Assembly (NCBI RefSeq): GCF_031178195.1
Contig: NZ_JAPSJL010000002.1
Coordinates: 309,593-373,592, forward strand
DNA length: 64,000 nucleotides
Reading direction: 5' to 3'
Origin: Zhihengliuella sp.
GTDB taxonomy: Bacteria > Actinomycetota > Actinomycetes > Actinomycetales > Micrococcaceae
Shown one piece after another: positions 56,815 through 64,000 of this stretch; the first letter of the stretch is position 1, and each line of letters opens with the position of its first letter. Position numbers and translations under genes: made by a program. Below the pieces are notes generated by a model. The model searched no databases, was not told the origin of the DNA, and saw nothing but the letters and a program-made list of their open reading frames with translations.

Positions 56815-59800
56815 AGGGTGGATTCGTGCATCTGGACGTTGCCACCGCCTACAGCGCGCACTACGGCGTGTCCCGCCCGGCCGATCTGGCCGCCGCAGCG
56901 GGCGCCGACGGCCAGGACGCCCTCGCCTGCACCGACCGGGACGGCCTCTACGGGGCCGTGAAGCATCTGGGCGCCTGCATCGAGCAGGGCATCGACCCCA
57001 TCCTCGGAGTGAATCTGGCCATCCTGTCCGGAGTCGGCTCTCCGCGGCGCGCGGGAAGCCCGCCCCGCCGCCACGTGATCGGCCGCGTCGTCGTCCTGGC
57101 CCGCGGGCACCGCCGGGGCGCGGGCTACGCCGCACTGTGCCGCCTGGTCTCCGCCGCGCACGGGATGGACGGGGTCGGTGACGCGGGGAAGGCCGGGGCC
57201 AGGATCGTCGGCGTGACCAGAGACGTGCTGGCCGACTATGCCTCCGGGCGGAGACTGCGCCCGGAACTGCGTCTGGCTGCGGGGGAGGAGCCCCTGCTCA
57301 CCGTCCTGCTGGGACCGGAATCGGACGTCGGACAGGCGGCCGTCGGCCACGACCACCGCCTGCTGCGCCGACGCCTGTCCGCCTGGCGCCGGGCGCTCCC
57401 CGAGGGGGCACTGGCCCTGGCGGCCGTCACCCACCTCAACGTGCCCGGATCACGGCTGAGCACCTCGCACGCCGTCAGGATCACCCGGGCGGGGCGCGAG
57501 AGCGGCCTCCCCGTGGTCCTGACCAACGCCGTCCGCTACGCGGACCCCGACGGTGCCGCCACGGCAGATGTGCTCGATGCGGTGCGCGCCGCACAGCCCC
57601 TGCAGCAACTGGCCGAGGAGCAGGAGGCCTGGCAGCCCAACGGACAGGGCTGGCTGAAGAGCACGGCCAGCATGATCCGCGTGGCGCAGAGCGTCGGGCA
57701 GGCGGCCGGGGGAGTGGAGGTCGCCGTCGACCTCCTCGAGCAGACCCGACGGATCGCAGACCTGAGCAGACTCGACCCCGTGGCCGATGTCGGATGGGGC
57801 CTGCCCGTGGTGCCCGAGGCGCGCATCATCGGCATCGACGGTGACCCGGACCGGGAACTGAAGCAGCGGTGCGAGGCAGGCATCACGCGTCTCTACAACG
57901 GCCCGGCCCTGCCCCGCCTCGGCCGAGCGGACGAGGCGGCCCTCCGGGACCGTCTGGAGGACGAGCTCTCCGTGATCGCCGAGCTGGGCTTCGCCGCCTA
58001 CTTCCTCACCGTCGCGGAGGTCGCCCAACTCATCAGCGACCTCGGGATCCGCAACGCCGCCCGCGGATCCGGCGCCTCCAGCCTCGTCAACTACCTGCTC
58101 GGCATCAGCCACGTGGACCCCCTGAAGCACGACCTCATCTTCGAACGGTTCCTCTCTCGGCGCAGGACCACGCTCCCGGACATCGACATCGACGTGGAGA
58201 GCGCCGAACGCCACCGCGTCTACCGGGAGATCTTCGACCGCTTCGGGGCGGAGCGCGTGACGCTCATGAGCATGCAGAACGCGTACCGCGCCCGCGGCGC
58301 CGTACGCGACGCCGGGCTGGCCCTGGGACTGGAGCCCGAGCGGATCGATGACATCGCCAAACAGCTGTGGCGCTTCTCGGCGGGGAGCTTCCGCGAGGCC
58401 CTCGAGGAGAAGCCCGAGCTGGCCCGGTTCGCCGAGCAGGTCAGCTCCCACCGGCAGCTCGACCTGCTCGTGGACCTCACGGAACGGCTCGACCGGCTGC
58501 CGCGCCATATCTCCATGCACCCCTGCGGCGTGATCCTCTCCGACGCCTCGCTGCTGGACCGCACCCCCGTGCAGGCCAGCGGGCTCGGCCTCCCGATGAG
58601 CCAGTTCGACAAGCACGACATGGACCCGATGGGCATGATCAAGCTCGACGTGCTGGGCGTGCGGATGCAGAGCGCCATGGCCTACGCGGTCGCGGAGATC
58701 CGCCGCCTCCACGGCAGCGCCGGGGAGGTCGCCGCCGCCGGGGCGCACGGAACCGACTACGTCCACTCTGATGGGACCATCATGCTCGAGCACATCCCGC
58801 AGGACGACGAGGCGACGTTCGAGCTGATCCGCAGCACGCACACTCTCGGCTGCTTCCAGATCGAATCGCCGGGCCAGCGCGAACTGGTGGGCAAGCTCGC
58901 GCCCCAGCGGTTCAACGATCTCATCATCGACATCTCCCTCTTCCGACCCGGGCCCATGAAATCCAACATGGTCAAGCCCTATCTCGAGAACCGGCACGGC
59001 TTCGCCCCGGAGGTCTACCCGCACCCCGATCTGAGGCCCGCGCTCGCCGAGACCCACGGAGTCACCGTCTTCCACGAGCAGATCCTGCGGATCCTCAATG
59101 TCATGACCGGCTGCGCCTACGACGAGGCGGACGTCCTGCGCCGCTACCTCGGCAACCCGGACCGCGAACCCGAGGTGGAGGAGTTCTTTCGCACCGAGGC
59201 GACCCGGAAGAACTACGACCGGGCGGTCGTCGACGAGGTCTGGGAGACGCTCCGGGCCTTCGGCAGCTTCGGTTTCTGCAAAGCACACGGGGCGGCCTTC
59301 GCCGTCCCCACCTACCAGAGCGCCTGGCTCAAGACACACCATCCGGAGGCGTTCCTCGCCGGACTCTGGGAGCACGATCCCGGCATGTACCCCAAGCGCC
59401 TGCTGGTCGCCGAGGCGCGCCGGCTCGGGATCCCCATCCTGCCCCTCGACGTCAACGAGTCCGACGTCTCCTACCGGGTGCAGCGGTGCGACGACGGTCG
59501 ACTGGGGATCCGGCTCGCGCTCAGCGGTGTCTACGGGGTCTCGGCGACCGAGGTGCGCCGCCTGCGGGCGGGACAGCCCTACGGTTCCCTGAGCGACGTC
59601 CGCGAGCGCTCCGGGCTGCGCCGGGTGTCCCTGGAGCGATACGCCGCCCTCGGTGCCTTCGACTCGCTGCAGCGCGGACGCGGCAACCGCGCCGATCTGG
59701 TCCGGCACTGGGGGCGGAACGCCGCAGCGAGCGTGCCGGCACGGTACCAGCCGATCGCCGGGCAGCTCCCGCTCCCGCTGCCCGACCTCGAGCTCGCGAC

Positions 59801-60362
59801 GCTCCAGCTCGGCGCCCCCGCCCCGACGGCGGAGGAGACGGTCGGCACCGAGCTCGACCTGCTCTCGCTGGACGTCAGCGCGCACCTCATGGACTCGCAT
59901 GCTGGGACCCTGCGACGCCTGGGCACCACGACGGCCGCCGATCTGCTCGGTCTGCGCAACGGCTCCGAGGTCCTCGTGGCAGGAATCCGCGTCGCGACAC
60001 AGACGCCGCCGATGCGCGGCGGACGACGCGTGGTCTTCATCAGCATCGACGACGGGACCGGCTGCGTGGACTGCACGTTCTTCCACGAGGCACAGCAGGC
60101 CTCGGCGCCCTTCCTGTTCGGGACGCGCCTGCTCCTCATCCACGGGATCACCCGGCGCACCGGACCACGCGGCATCAGCGTCCAGGCCGTACAGGCATGG
60201 GACCTCGCCGACGCCGCCTCGTTGCCTGATCGCGAGGAACTGCCCGACGCACGCCAGCTGGCGCGGCACCGGGCCAGCCCGGTCCCGCAGCTGCGGGCCG
60301 CGGAACGCCTCGACACCCTCATGGAGGCCGAGGGGCTCGACAACCGGGTGGCCGCCTCGTGA
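56811..60362 (+). CDS. dnaE2: Error-prone DNA polymerase III alpha subunit (DnaE2)
   Basis: A 1183-residue C-family DNA polymerase for translesion synthesis. The catalytic PDIDID motif has Asp457 and Asp459, and the helical thumb, fingers (FNDLIIDISLFRPGP) and HhH regions follow. An OB fold is at about 1040-1130. The N-terminal PHP domain has altered metal motifs: the usual HxH is HLDVATAYS and LTDHD is CTDRDG, so the PHP exonuclease site is probably dead. Similar degenerate forms exist in other actinobacteria. It is preceded by the SOS-controlled DUF6504 gene and followed by pyrR. Confidence 0.93.
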   Translation: MKGGFVHLDVATAYSAHYGVSRPADLAAAAGADGQDALACTDRDGLYGAVKHLGACIEQGIDPILGVNLAILSGVGSPRRAGSPPRRHVIGRVVVLARGHRRGAGYAALCRLVSAAHGMDGVGDAGKAGARIVGVTRDVLADYASGRRLRPELRLAAGEEPLLTVLLGPESDVGQAAVGHDHRLLRRRLSAWRRALPEGALALAAVTHLNVPGSRLSTSHAVRITRAGRESGLPVVLTNAVRYADPDGAATADVLDAVRAAQPLQQLAEEQEAWQPNGQGWLKSTASMIRVAQSVGQAAGGVEVAVDLLEQTRRIADLSRLDPVADVGWGLPVVPEARIIGIDGDPDRELKQRCEAGITRLYNGPALPRLGRADEAALRDRLEDELSVIAELGFAAYFLTVAEVAQLISDLGIRNAARGSGASSLVNYLLGISHVDPLKHDLIFERFLSRRRTTLPDIDIDVESAERHRVYREIFDRFGAERVTLMSMQNAYRARGAVRDAGLALGLEPERIDDIAKQLWRFSAGSFREALEEKPELARFAEQVSSHRQLDLLVDLTERLDRLPRHISMHPCGVILSDASLLDRTPVQASGLGLPMSQFDKHDMDPMGMIKLDVLGVRMQSAMAYAVAEIRRLHGSAGEVAAAGAHGTDYVHSDGTIMLEHIPQDDEATFELIRSTHTLGCFQIESPGQRELVGKLAPQRFNDLIIDISLFRPGPMKSNMVKPYLENRHGFAPEVYPHPDLRPALAETHGVTVFHEQILRILNVMTGCAYDEADVLRRYLGNPDREPEVEEFFRTEATRKNYDRAVVDEVWETLRAFGSFGFCKAHGAAFAVPTYQSAWLKTHHPEAFLAGLWEHDPGMYPKRLLVAEARRLGIPILPLDVNESDVSYRVQRCDDGRLGIRLALSGVYGVSATEVRRLRAGQPYGSLSDVRERSGLRRVSLERYAALGAFDSLQRGRGNRADLVRHWGRNAAASVPARYQPIAGQLPLPLPDLELATLQLGAPAPTAEETVGTELDLLSLDVSAHLMDSHAGTLRRLGTTTAADLLGLRNGSEVLVAGIRVATQTPPMRGGRRVVFISIDDGTGCVDCTFFHEAQQASAPFLFGTRLLLIHGITRRTGPRGISVQAVQAWDLADAASLPDREELPDARQLARHRASPVPQLRAAERLDTLMEAEGLDNRVAAS

Positions 60363-60366
60363 TAAC
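60337..60366 (+). promoter_or_regulatory. Candidate pyrR-pyrB promoter
   Basis: TCGACA (60337-60342), an 18-nt spacer and GATAAC (60361-60366) overlap the end of dnaE2 and its stop codon. The predicted start is near 60372, giving a short leader with the PyrR site. Confidence 0.45.
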
Positions 60367-60385
60367 TTGGGAACCGCAAGTCCAC

Positions 60386-60419
60386 CCTTTAAGTCCGTCC
60401 AGTGAGGCGGGGAAGGAGG
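60386..60419 (+). promoter_or_regulatory. PyrR-binding leader overlapping the pyrR ribosome binding site
   Basis: CCCTTTAAG, TCCGTCCAGTGAGG and GGGGAAGG resemble the conserved PyrR hairpin (loop CCAGNGAGG between paired arms). AAGGAGG (60413-60419), the pyrR ribosome binding site, is the 3' arm, so PyrR with UMP would hide it. This is the translational repression known for mycobacterial pyr leaders. Confidence 0.7.
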
Positions 60420-60426
60420 CGGCACC

Positions 60427-61035
60427 ATGAGCTCTGCGGACTCCAACGAGAAGCCCAGCGGCACCAGTGTGTCCACGACGTCGCGCACGGTCCTGACCGG
60501 CAGCGACATCGAGCGCGTCCTCACGCGCATCGCCTACGAGATCATCGAGGCCAACAAGGGAACCCAGGATCTCATCCTGCTCGGCATCCCCACCCGCGGC
60601 TACCCGCTGGCGCGTCGCATCGCCCAGCGCATCGCCGCGACCGACCCGCAGCTCGACGCCGACGCCCTCGTCGGCCAGCTCGACGTCACCATGTACCGGG
60701 ACGACCTGCGCCACGGCACCTCCCGCACCCCCTCGCCGACCCGCATCCCCGGGGCCAGCATCGACGGCAAGGTGGTCGTCCTCGTCGACGACGTCCTCTA
60801 CTCCGGGCGCACCATCCGCGCGGCCCTCGACGCGCTCGCCGACCTGGGGCGTCCCCGCATCGTGCGACTGGCCGTCCTCGTGGACCGGGGACACCGCGAG
60901 CTCCCGATCCGCGCCGACCACGTCGGCAAGAACCTCCCCACCGCCACCAGCGAGAAGGTCCGGGTCCACCTCCAGGAGACCGACGCCGTCGACGGCGAGC
61001 GGGTCAACGAGGTCGTCATCGAGGGGGCCGCATGA
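60427..61035 (+). CDS. pyrR: PyrR bifunctional regulator / uracil phosphoribosyltransferase
   Basis: A 202-residue RNA-binding attenuation-type regulator. The PRPP motif [13 protein letters not shown] is at about 118-130, and MYRDDLRHG and RGYPLARRI match PyrR. An N-terminal extension of about 20 residues (Ser/Thr-rich) is not conserved. PyrR senses UMP and represses the operon. The stop overlaps the pyrB start (ATGA). Confidence 0.95.
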   Translation: MSSADSNEKPSGTSVSTTSRTVLTGSDIERVLTRIAYEIIEANKGTQDLILLGIPTRGYPLARRIAQRIAATDPQLDADALVGQLDVTMYRDDLRHGTSRTPSPTRIPGASIDGKVVVLVDDVLYSGRTIRAALDALADLGRPRIVRLAVLVDRGHRELPIRADHVGKNLPTATSEKVRVHLQETDAVDGERVNEVVIEGAA

Positions 61036-61994
61036 AGCACCTGCTCTCCACCCACGACCTGAGCCGTGAGGACGCCGTGCGCATCCTCGACACCGCGGAG
61101 CAGATGGCGGCCGTCGGCACACGCGAGATCAAGAAGCTCCCCGCCCTGCGCGGCCGGACCGTGGTCAACCTCTTCTACGAGGACTCCACCCGGACCCGGA
61201 TCTCCTTCGAGGCCGCCGCCAAGCGGCTCAGCGCCGACGTGATCAACTTCGCGGCCAAGGGCTCCTCCGTCTCCAAGGGTGAGTCGCTCAAGGACACCGC
61301 CCAGACCCTCGAGGCCATCGGCGCGGACGCTGTCGTGCTCCGCCACTGGGCCTCCGGCGCCCCGGCGCGACTGGCCGCCACCGATTGGATCAACGCCGCC
61401 GTCGTCAACGCCGGCGACGGCACCCACGAGCACCCCACCCAGGCCCTGCTCGACGCGTTCACGCTGCGCCGGCACTGGTCCCGAGTCCGCGGGATCGAGT
61501 CCACCGGCGCCGACCTGGACGGCATGCGCGTCGTGATCGTCGGCGACGTCCTGCACTCCAGGGTCGCGCGCTCCAACCTCTGGCTGCTGCGCACCCTCGG
61601 CGCCGAGGTGACCCTCGTCGCCCCGCCGACGCTGCTGCCCGTCGGGGCCGACGCCTGGCCGTGCGCCATCAGCTTCGACCTCGACGAGACACTCAGCACC
61701 GGCCCCGACGCCGTCATGATGCTCCGTGTCCAGGCCGAACGGATGAACGCCGCCTTCTTCCCGAGCGTCGCCGAGTACTCCCGGCGCTGGGGCTTCGACG
61801 ACGTCCGCCTCGCCGCCCTCGACGAGCACGGCTTCGAGCACACGGCGATCCTGCACCCCGGGCCGATGAACCGCGGATTCGAGATCTCCTCGGGGGCCGC
61901 CGACTCGAAGCGTGCCCTGGTCCTCGAGCAGGTCGCCAACGGCGTCTCCGTGCGCATGGCCGTGCTCTACCTCCTGCTCTCCGGCGACAACTGA
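61032..61994 (+). CDS. pyrB: Aspartate carbamoyltransferase catalytic subunit
   Basis: A 320-residue transcarbamylase for the second step of pyrimidine synthesis. The carbamoyl phosphate motif STRTR is at 52-56, and [15 protein letters not shown] and the HPGPMNRG segment are intact. No regulatory PyrI gene is present, as usual in Gram-positive bacteria. The start is an ATG overlapping the pyrR stop. Confidence 0.97.
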   Translation: MKHLLSTHDLSREDAVRILDTAEQMAAVGTREIKKLPALRGRTVVNLFYEDSTRTRISFEAAAKRLSADVINFAAKGSSVSKGESLKDTAQTLEAIGADAVVLRHWASGAPARLAATDWINAAVVNAGDGTHEHPTQALLDAFTLRRHWSRVRGIESTGADLDGMRVVIVGDVLHSRVARSNLWLLRTLGAEVTLVAPPTLLPVGADAWPCAISFDLDETLSTGPDAVMMLRVQAERMNAAFFPSVAEYSRRWGFDDVRLAALDEHGFEHTAILHPGPMNRGFEISSGAADSKRALVLEQVANGVSVRMAVLYLLLSGDN

Positions 61995-62124
61995 CCCGAC
62001 CGGCCGGGCCAGCGCCTGAACCGGCAGAGACGAACTGAATCCGGGCCGCCGACGGCGTGCCCGACCCGCACCTCGCCCGCGCCCCGCGCGCCGTAACAGC
62101 GACCGGCGCGACGCGTGCGAGAAC

Positions 62125-62130
62125 TAGACT
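62125..62130 (+). promoter_or_regulatory. -10 hexamer of pyrC
   Basis: TAGACT ends 11 nt before the pyrC ATG, giving a leader of about 5 nt; GGGAG in front of the ATG would then be mostly upstream of the transcript. A secondary promoter inside the pyr operon is plausible. Confidence 0.35.
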
Positions 62131-62141
62131 TGGGAGTCACC

Positions 62142-63488
62142 ATGACCAGCACCGAAAACCACCCCGAGGCCTTCCTGATCCGCGGGGCCTCCCTGCTCGG
62201 GGGCGACCCCGAGGACTTCCTCCTCGCCGACGGCGAGATCGCCGCAGTCGGCCCCGACGCGGCCGCCCACCCCCGCGCCGCCGGCGCCCGCGAGATCGAC
62301 GCGGCCGGTCTGATCGCCCTCCCCGGCATGGTGGACCTCCACACCCACCTGCGCGAGCCGGGCCGCGAGGACGCCGAGACCGTCGAGACCGGCACCCGGG
62401 CCGCCGCCCGCGGCGGGTTCACCGCCGTGCACGCCATGGCCAACTCGAACCCGGTCGCCGACACCGCGGGGGTCGTCGAGCAGGTCTGGAGCCTGGGCCG
62501 CCGCAGCGGCTGGGTCGACGTCCGCCCGGTCGGCGCGGTCACCGTCGGCCTCGCGGGGGAGCGGCTCTCCGAACTCGGGGCGATGGCCGAGTCCCGCGCC
62601 GGTGTCCGCGTCTTCTCCGACGACGGCATCTGTGTCTCCGACCCCGTCCTGATGCGCCGGGCCCTCGAGTACGTCAAGGCGTTCGACGGCGTCATCGCCC
62701 AGCACGCGCAGGAGCCCCGCCTGACCGAGGGGGCGCAGATGAACGAGGGCGAGGTCTCCGCCGTGCTCGGCCTGCCCGGCTGGCCGGCGGTCGCCGAGGA
62801 GTCGATCATCGCCCGCGACGTGCTGCTGGCCGAGCACGTCGGATCACGTCTGCACGTCTGCCATGTCTCCACCGCCGGAAGCGTCGACATCATCCGCTGG
62901 GCCAAGGCGCGCGGCATCGCCGTCACCGCCGAGGTCACGCCGCACCACCTGCTCCTCACCGAGGAGCAGGTCCGCACCTACGATCCCGTGTACAAGGTCA
63001 ACCCGCCGCTGCGCCGGGAGGCCGACGTCCTGGCGCTCCGCGAGGCCCTCGCCGACGGAACGATCGACATCGTCGGCACCGACCACGCACCGCACCCGGA
63101 CGAGGCCAAGGAGTGCGAGTGGGCCCAGGCCGCCATGGGCATGACCGGCCTGGAGACGGCCCTCTCGGTGGTCCAGCACACGATGATCGAGACGGGCATG
63201 ATGACCTGGGCGGACTTCGCCCGCGTCACGTCGACGATCCCGGCGGCCATCGGCCGACTCGCCGACCAGGGCCGCCCGCTGGCCGTCGGCGAGCCGGCCA
63301 ACGTCGTCCTCGTCGACCCGGCGCACCGCTGGACGGTCGACCCCGGCACGATGGCTACGATGGGGCGGAACTCACCGTTCGCCGGCATGGAGCTCCCCGG
63401 CCGCGTCGAGGCGACGTTCTACCGCGGCACCCCCACGGTGCTCGACGCCGAGCTGAACACCCCGCGTGCCCTCGGGGAGCAGGCGTGA
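62142..63488 (+). CDS. pyrC: Dihydroorotase
   Basis: A 448-residue metal-dependent amidohydrolase that closes the dihydroorotate ring. The metal site HTH is at 67-69 (MVDLHTHLREPG), and HAMANSNP, VFSDDGI, LHVCHVSTAGS, AEVTPHHLLL and GTDHAPH follow. The class I (bacterial, multi-metal) type fits. I chose the ATG at 62142, preceded by GGGAG; the in-frame ATG at 62115 lacks one. It is 147 nt after pyrB with no coding capacity between. Confidence 0.96.
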   Translation: MTSTENHPEAFLIRGASLLGGDPEDFLLADGEIAAVGPDAAAHPRAAGAREIDAAGLIALPGMVDLHTHLREPGREDAETVETGTRAAARGGFTAVHAMANSNPVADTAGVVEQVWSLGRRSGWVDVRPVGAVTVGLAGERLSELGAMAESRAGVRVFSDDGICVSDPVLMRRALEYVKAFDGVIAQHAQEPRLTEGAQMNEGEVSAVLGLPGWPAVAEESIIARDVLLAEHVGSRLHVCHVSTAGSVDIIRWAKARGIAVTAEVTPHHLLLTEEQVRTYDPVYKVNPPLRREADVLALREALADGTIDIVGTDHAPHPDEAKECEWAQAAMGMTGLETALSVVQHTMIETGMMTWADFARVTSTIPAAIGRLADQGRPLAVGEPANVVLVDPAHRWTVDPGTMATMGRNSPFAGMELPGRVEATFYRGTPTVLDAELNTPRALGEQA

Positions 63489-64000
63489 GCGACTACGGCC
63501 TCGCACTCGCAGCGACCCTCGGCGTCGCCGCAGTGCTCGTTCTGCTGATCGTGCGCGGCTGGCGGGGGCGCCTCAAGCGCCAGTCCGACGTCGCGGAGCC
63601 ACGGCCGGCCCCGCGAGGCCTCGGCGAGCCGCTGGCCTCCGCCGATGGGCAGTATGTCAGCACGACGACGGCGGGGGACTGGCTGGACCGCATCGCCGTG
63701 CACACGCTCGGCTACAAGGCCAACGCCACGCTCACCGTCCATCCCGAGGGTGTCCTCTACGCCCGCTCCGGCGCCCGGGACGTCTTCGTCCCGGCACGGG
63801 ACGCGATCGGCGTGCGCCGCGAGTCCGGAATGGCCGGGAAGTTCGTCGAGCGCGACGGACTGATCGTGCTCGAATGGCGCCTCGGCGGACGCCCGGTGGA
63901 CACCGGGTTCCGCGCCCGACGACCGGAGGCGGTCGCCGCCGTCCTCTCCGCCCTCGAAGAACTCACCGCGCCCGCTGCCGGCGGGCCCACGACCACACCT
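63485..64000 (+). CDS. Membrane-anchored protein downstream of pyrC (PH-like domain), partial
   Basis: A GTG at 63485 overlaps the pyrC stop and opens a frame that runs off the window (172 codons visible, no stop). An N-terminal membrane helix (about 5-23, GLALAATLGVAAVLVLLIV) is followed by a basic linker and a beta-rich region with ATLTVHPEGVLYARSG, RDAIGVRRESG and LIVLEWRLGG, resembling the PH-like YqeB-type proteins often placed between pyrC and carA. The family assignment is tentative. The 3' end is outside the window. Confidence 0.7.
   Translation, partial: MSDYGLALAATLGVAAVLVLLIVRGWRGRLKRQSDVAEPRPAPRGLGEPLASADGQYVSTTTAGDWLDRIAVHTLGYKANATLTVHPEGVLYARSGARDVFVPARDAIGVRRESGMAGKFVERDGLIVLEWRLGGRPVDTGFRARRPEAVAAVLSALEELTAPAAGGPTTTP

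Overview
The window is a gene-dense, strongly GC-rich chromosome segment of an actinobacterium. Two ClpP paralogues, homodimeric AceE, a T-box upstream of a eukaryotic-type ileS, a mycothiol-linked DsbA-like protein, DUF4233/DUF3052/DUF6504 proteins and the fabD-fabH-acpP-fabF order behind a PucR-type regulator all point to Actinobacteria. Protein similarity and gene order suggest the family Micrococcaceae (Arthrobacter, Micrococcus, Kocuria and relatives); I cannot name the genus. I see no phage, insertion sequence, CRISPR array or other mobile DNA. This is core chromosome.

Layout. 0-7 kb: a small uncharacterised protein, an OsmC-truncated haemoglobin fusion, aminopeptidase N, a beta-propeller lactonase, rpiB and a Nei-type glycosylase, then tRNA-Gly(TCC) and tRNA-Pro(TGG). 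7.5-12.6 kb: the protein-quality block tig-clpP1-clpP2-clpX, with a candidate ClgR site, and a DsbA-like reductase. 12.7-21.6 kb: valS (minus strand), a DUF488 gene running into the ileS T-box leader, ileS, folC, a DUF4233 gene, ndk. 21.8-33.8 kb: VKOR (minus), rne, rplU-rpmA, obgE-proB-proA, a small membrane protein, nadD, a long disordered tail-anchored protein, rsfS, tRNA-Ala(GGC). 34-45 kb: DUF948, a small membrane protein, alaS-ruvX-mltG-aroE-aroC-aroK-aroB-TPR-efp-nusB, many with overlapping or nearly touching ends. 45-53 kb on the minus strand: fasR-fabD-fabH-acpP-fabF (fatty acid synthesis) and aceE. 53-64 kb: DUF3052, a 1-Cys peroxiredoxin overlapping tRNA-Val(TAC), gnd, an SOS-type promoter driving DUF6504-dnaE2, then pyrR-pyrB and pyrC followed by a membrane protein cut by the window end.

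How the parts fit: aceE makes acetyl-CoA near the fatty acid synthase genes; the alaS-to-nusB run joins translation, Holliday junction/rRNA processing, cell-wall termination and the shikimate pathway; pyrR-pyrB-pyrC is the start of the pyrimidine operon with a leader resembling a PyrR binding site. Control elements that can be read include a translational T-box, a PyrR leader, a LexA box inside a promoter, two palindromes at the fatty-acid genes, and several -10 hexamers of the form TANNNT (often TAGACT) that sit 6-7 nt before a start codon and so imply leaderless mRNAs.

Most notable observations: the OsmC-trHbO fusion; the DUF6504-dnaE2 mutagenesis pair under a LexA box without imuA/imuB beside it; DUF488 coding sequence overlapping the ileS T-box; a protein stop codon inside tRNA-Val; and two perfect or near-perfect palindromes positioned to control fasR and fabD. 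I did not find a clearly new multi-gene system.
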